A DNA stretch of 64,000 nucleotides from CAZWSX01 sp964636985 (lineage in GTDB: Bacteria; Planctomycetota; Planctomycetia; Pirellulales; Pirellulaceae). Below, in pieces: positions 61,577 through 64,000 of the stretch. The notes under the pieces are model-generated. The model saw nothing but the letters and a program-made list of their open reading frames with translations, was not told the origin of the DNA and made no database searches. Each line of letters begins with the position of its first letter. The stretch's first letter is position 1. The stretch lies in the NCBI GenBank assembly GCA_964636985.1, contig CAZWSX010000001.1, positions 186,001 to 250,000 of the forward strand, written 5' to 3'. A program made the translations under genes and the position numbers.

Positions 61577-62713
61577 ATGGGTAGTGTCGAACAGAGTGAT
61601 TCGTTGCGGCGCACTCCGCTGAACGCCTGGCATGCCGCCAACGGTGGACGGCTGGTCGACTTTGCGGGCTGGTCGATGCCCGTTCAGTACAGCTCGATCG
61701 TCGAAGAGCACAACGCCGTTCGCCATCACGTGGGGCTGTTCGACGTCTCGCACATGGGCCGCATTCGCATCGATGGCCCTGGGGCCGGCGCTTTTCTCGA
61801 CCGCATGTTGACGCGTCGCGTTGTCGACGCCCCGCTCGGCAAAGTCCGATACGGGCTCGTTGCCAACGAAACAGGCGGCATCAAGGACGACGTGCTAGCC
61901 AGCCACATTGCGGGAGCCAAAGGCGACTACCGGTATCTCGTGGTCAACGCTGGGAATCGCGATAAGTTAGCTGGGTGGTTTGCACAGCATCTGCCGAAAG
62001 ATGGCTCCGTCATCTGGCAGGACGAAAGCGATGCCACGGCCATGATCGCCGTGCAGGGCCCGCATGCCAATCTTTTGGTGGCCGGAATCTCCAGCCTCGA
62101 TCCTGGCAAACTTGGTTACTACTCGGGGGCAGAGGCAAAGGTCCTATCGCATCCGGCGCTTGTGAGCCGCACGGGCTATACCGGCGAAGATGGCTGCGAA
62201 ATCATTGTGCCCGCGAGCGCTGCCGAACAAGTTTGGACCAAGCTGCTCGAAGATGGCCGCTCGCTGGGGGCCAAAGCAATCGGATTAGGGGCACGCGATA
62301 CCTTGCGTCTGGAAGCCGGCATGCCTCTGTACGGCCACGAATTAAGCGAGACAACTTCGCCTTGGGAAGCTGGCTTGTCGATGGCGGTCGACCTGGCCGA
62401 TCGCGACTTTGTAGGACGAGCAGCGCTCGCGGCATCCAACGAGGCGCCGCCAGCCCGTCGCCGGATTGGCATTGTTCTGGAAGGTCGCCGTCCGGCACGT
62501 GAAGGCTACGCGGTATTCGCCGGCGATGCTCGCGTCGGCGAGATCACCAGCGGAACCTTCTCGCCTACGCTCGATCGTCCGATTGCCATGGCCTACGTCG
62601 GTTCGGAATTTGCGAACGTCGATCAGGCTCTCTCGATTGACGTTCGAGGAACCCGATTAGCAGGGCGCGTGGTTCCCCTCCCCTTCTACAAGCGACCAAG
62701 CAGCAAGAAATAG
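61577..62713 (+). CDS. gcvT: aminomethyltransferase, glycine cleavage T protein
   Basis: A 378-residue subunit that transfers the methylene group from the aminomethyl lipoyl arm of GcvH to tetrahydrofolate, releasing ammonia. DFAGWSMPVQYSSIVEEHNAV, FDVSHMGRIRIDGP, RTGYTGEDGCEI and LRLEAGMPLYGHEL are family motifs, the last two forming the folate site. ATG 61577 gives the usual N-terminus; the frame is open back to 61481. It is the first gene of a gcvT-gcvH-gcvPA series on the plus strand. Confidence 0.96.
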   Translation: MGSVEQSDSLRRTPLNAWHAANGGRLVDFAGWSMPVQYSSIVEEHNAVRHHVGLFDVSHMGRIRIDGPGAGAFLDRMLTRRVVDAPLGKVRYGLVANETGGIKDDVLASHIAGAKGDYRYLVVNAGNRDKLAGWFAQHLPKDGSVIWQDESDATAMIAVQGPHANLLVAGISSLDPGKLGYYSGAEAKVLSHPALVSRTGYTGEDGCEIIVPASAAEQVWTKLLEDGRSLGAKAIGLGARDTLRLEAGMPLYGHELSETTSPWEAGLSMAVDLADRDFVGRAALAASNEAPPARRRIGIVLEGRRPAREGYAVFAGDARVGEITSGTFSPTLDRPIAMAYVGSEFANVDQALSIDVRGTRLAGRVVPLPFYKRPSSKK

Positions 62714-62780
62714 TCTTGGGTTGCGTGTTGCCTATTCACCAAAACAGTAACAGTCGGTTCATCCTTTGCAGGAGTACAAG

Positions 62781-63170
62781 ATGACGCCTGAAAACCTTCG
62801 GTACGCGGAATCGCACGAGTGGGTCAAGCAAACCAAAGAAGGCGACAAGCCCGTCGCCGAGATCGGGATCACTGATTTCGCGGTCCATCAGTTGTCAGAC
62901 GTCGTTTTCATGCAGTTGCCCGAAGTGGGAACCAAAGTGACGGCTGGCAAGGAGTTCGGCGAGGTCGAGTCGGTGAAGGCCGTGAGTCCGCTTTATGCTC
63001 CGGTATCAGGCGAGATCGTCGCCGTGAACACCAAGTTGCCCGAGAACCTGGAACTTCTCCAATCCGACCCGTACGGCAAAGGCTGGATGATCAAGATTGC
63101 CATGAGCAACGAAAAGGAAGTCGAAAAGCTGATGGACCACAAGGCCTACGAGAAACAGTGCGAGTCGTAA
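62781..63170 (+). CDS. gcvH: glycine cleavage H protein
   Basis: A 129-residue lipoyl carrier. The lipoylated lysine is Lys66 in GEVESVKAVSPLYAPVSG. ESHEWVK and SDPYGKGWMIKI are the standard N- and C-terminal motifs. ATG 62781 is chosen because GGAG sits 9 bases upstream; a TTG five codons before it overlaps that site. It lies 67 bases after gcvT and 50 bases before gcvPA. Confidence 0.97.
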   Translation: MTPENLRYAESHEWVKQTKEGDKPVAEIGITDFAVHQLSDVVFMQLPEVGTKVTAGKEFGEVESVKAVSPLYAPVSGEIVAVNTKLPENLELLQSDPYGKGWMIKIAMSNEKEVEKLMDHKAYEKQCES

Positions 63171-63220
63171 GCGTAACAGCGGACAGCAAACGAAGATTGG
63201 TTTGAGAGGGATAGTGCAAG

Positions 63221-64000
63221 ATGGCTTATCGTTGTCTTACGGATGAAGATCGCGCTGCGATGCTGGCGACGATCGGGGCGAAGTCGGTCGAGGAGATCAT
63301 CGCCGACCAGATTCCAGAAAAGAACCGCTTCACCAGGCCGCTCAATGTCCCGCCCGCCATGGGCGAACTGGAGCTCACGCAGCACGCCGCAAAGTTGGCA
63401 AGCCTGAATCAGCATGTCGCGGCGTCGACCTGTTTCCTCGGCGGCGGTGCCTACGACCACTTTGTACCGGCGGCGATTGATGCGCTAGCAAGCCGCGGCG
63501 AGTTCTACACCTCATACACGCCGTACCAGCCCGAAGTGAGCCAGGGGAACCTGCAGGCGACGTTCGAGTACCAGTCGATGGTCTGTGAACTCACGGGCTT
63601 GGACGTCTCCAACGCCAGCCTCTACGACGGCGCAAGCGCCACGGTCGAAGCGGCTTTGCTGGCCATGAGCGTGACCAAGCGCCTTAAGAAGGTGGTTGTT
63701 CTCGATTCGCTACATCCTCAGTACCGCGACTCGCTCGAGACGTATCTCAATTGCCTGGGAAGTGAGCTCGTCACCGTCCCCTGCCCTGCCGGCCGTGCCG
63801 ATTTGGAAACGGTTGCCAAGGCCATCGATGGCGAGACTGCGGCTCTGATTGTTCAGCACCCAAATTTCTTTGGCGGACTGGAAGACGTCGCCAAGCTTTC
63901 GAAAATCGCCCACGAACACGGCGCGCTGCTCATTCAAGCGTTCGACCCGATCAGCGTGGGAGTTCTGAAACGCCCTGCGGATCTCGGTGCGGACGTGGCT
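63221..64000 (+). CDS. gcvPA: glycine dehydrogenase (decarboxylating) subunit 1, 3' part missing
   Basis: The first 260 codons of the N-terminal subunit of the two-part P protein, cut by the window end. It begins MAYRCLTDEDRAAML, and YTPYQPEVSQGNLQATFEYQ and SLYDGASATVEAALLA are characteristic of GcvPA. The P protein decarboxylates glycine through PLP and loads the remainder on GcvH. The PLP lysine is carried by the second subunit, GcvPB, expected just beyond the window. The ATG at 63221 lies 50 bases after gcvH. Confidence 0.95.
   Translation, partial: MAYRCLTDEDRAAMLATIGAKSVEEIIADQIPEKNRFTRPLNVPPAMGELELTQHAAKLASLNQHVAASTCFLGGGAYDHFVPAAIDALASRGEFYTSYTPYQPEVSQGNLQATFEYQSMVCELTGLDVSNASLYDGASATVEAALLAMSVTKRLKKVVVLDSLHPQYRDSLETYLNCLGSELVTVPCPAGRADLETVAKAIDGETAALIVQHPNFFGGLEDVAKLSKIAHEHGALLIQAFDPISVGVLKRPADLGADVA

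Noticed and set aside
1..64000. CRISPR array, prophage, rRNA or tRNA genes
   Set aside because: No regularly spaced repeats, phage structural genes or RNA gene sequences were recognised in the window.

Overview
The window looks like chromosomal DNA from a planctomycete, probably of the Pirellula/Rhodopirellula type. The grounds are lineage-typical genes: a DUF1501 protein and a Gfo/Idh/MocA oxidoreductase with twin-arginine-like leaders, a kinase-like protein carrying the planctomycete pre-kinase domain, many lipoproteins and low-complexity Lys/Ala-rich tails, and sparse operons with frequent strand changes. G+C looks moderately high by eye but was not computed. No rRNA, tRNA, CRISPR array or prophage was seen. 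The only transposase is one IS200/RAYT-like gene.

Layout. 1-4.2 kb: cell-envelope and unknown proteins. 4.6-16 kb: pyruvate phosphate dikinase, argininosuccinate synthase, a RAYT-like transposase inside nested palindromes, LarB, a secreted oxidoreductase, a pseudouridine synthase and an orphan KaiC-like ATPase. 16-19.2 kb: a ParE/RelE-type toxin-antitoxin pair and glutamate dehydrogenase. 19.5-25.3 kb: a membrane pseudokinase and a zinc-ribbon membrane protein. 25.4-31.5 kb: DAHP synthase with an upstream leader, a FIST protein and an NtrC-type two-component pair. 31.7-44.5 kb: mixed metabolism and envelope genes (DinB, DoxX, MTOX-like oxidase, MMPL exporter, KAS III, YqgE, PfkB kinase, DDAH-like enzyme, creatininase family). 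44.6-46.7 kb: trpBA. 46.8-55.3 kb, minus strand: an ABC ATPase, nusA, infB, rbfA, a degenerate endonuclease III-like protein and yebC. 55.9-61.3 kb: LpxH-like phosphoesterase, glycosyltransferase and RNase R. 61.6-64 kb: the glycine cleavage genes gcvT, gcvH and gcvPA (cut by the window end).

The strongest new signal is upstream of DAHP synthase on the minus strand. A 26-codon reading frame has eight Tyr/Phe/Trp codons among residues 6-14. It is followed by a perfect 10-bp hairpin with a T tract. The end of the peptide-coding part contains a copy of the terminator's 3' arm, so a mutually exclusive antiterminator and a 1:2 protector hairpin can both form. This is the full architecture of a ribosome-mediated attenuator sensing aromatic amino acids, placed in front of the first enzyme of their synthesis.

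Other structure beyond the genes: a transposase flanked by mirror-image sets of hairpins; a consensus-like promoter, a ~100-nt leader and an intrinsic terminator ahead of the ABC-nusA operon; several families of dispersed intergenic palindromes, one of which supplies a stop codon; two related ~215-bp composite elements, each between convergent genes; and three 17-bp direct repeats abutting the yebC start.
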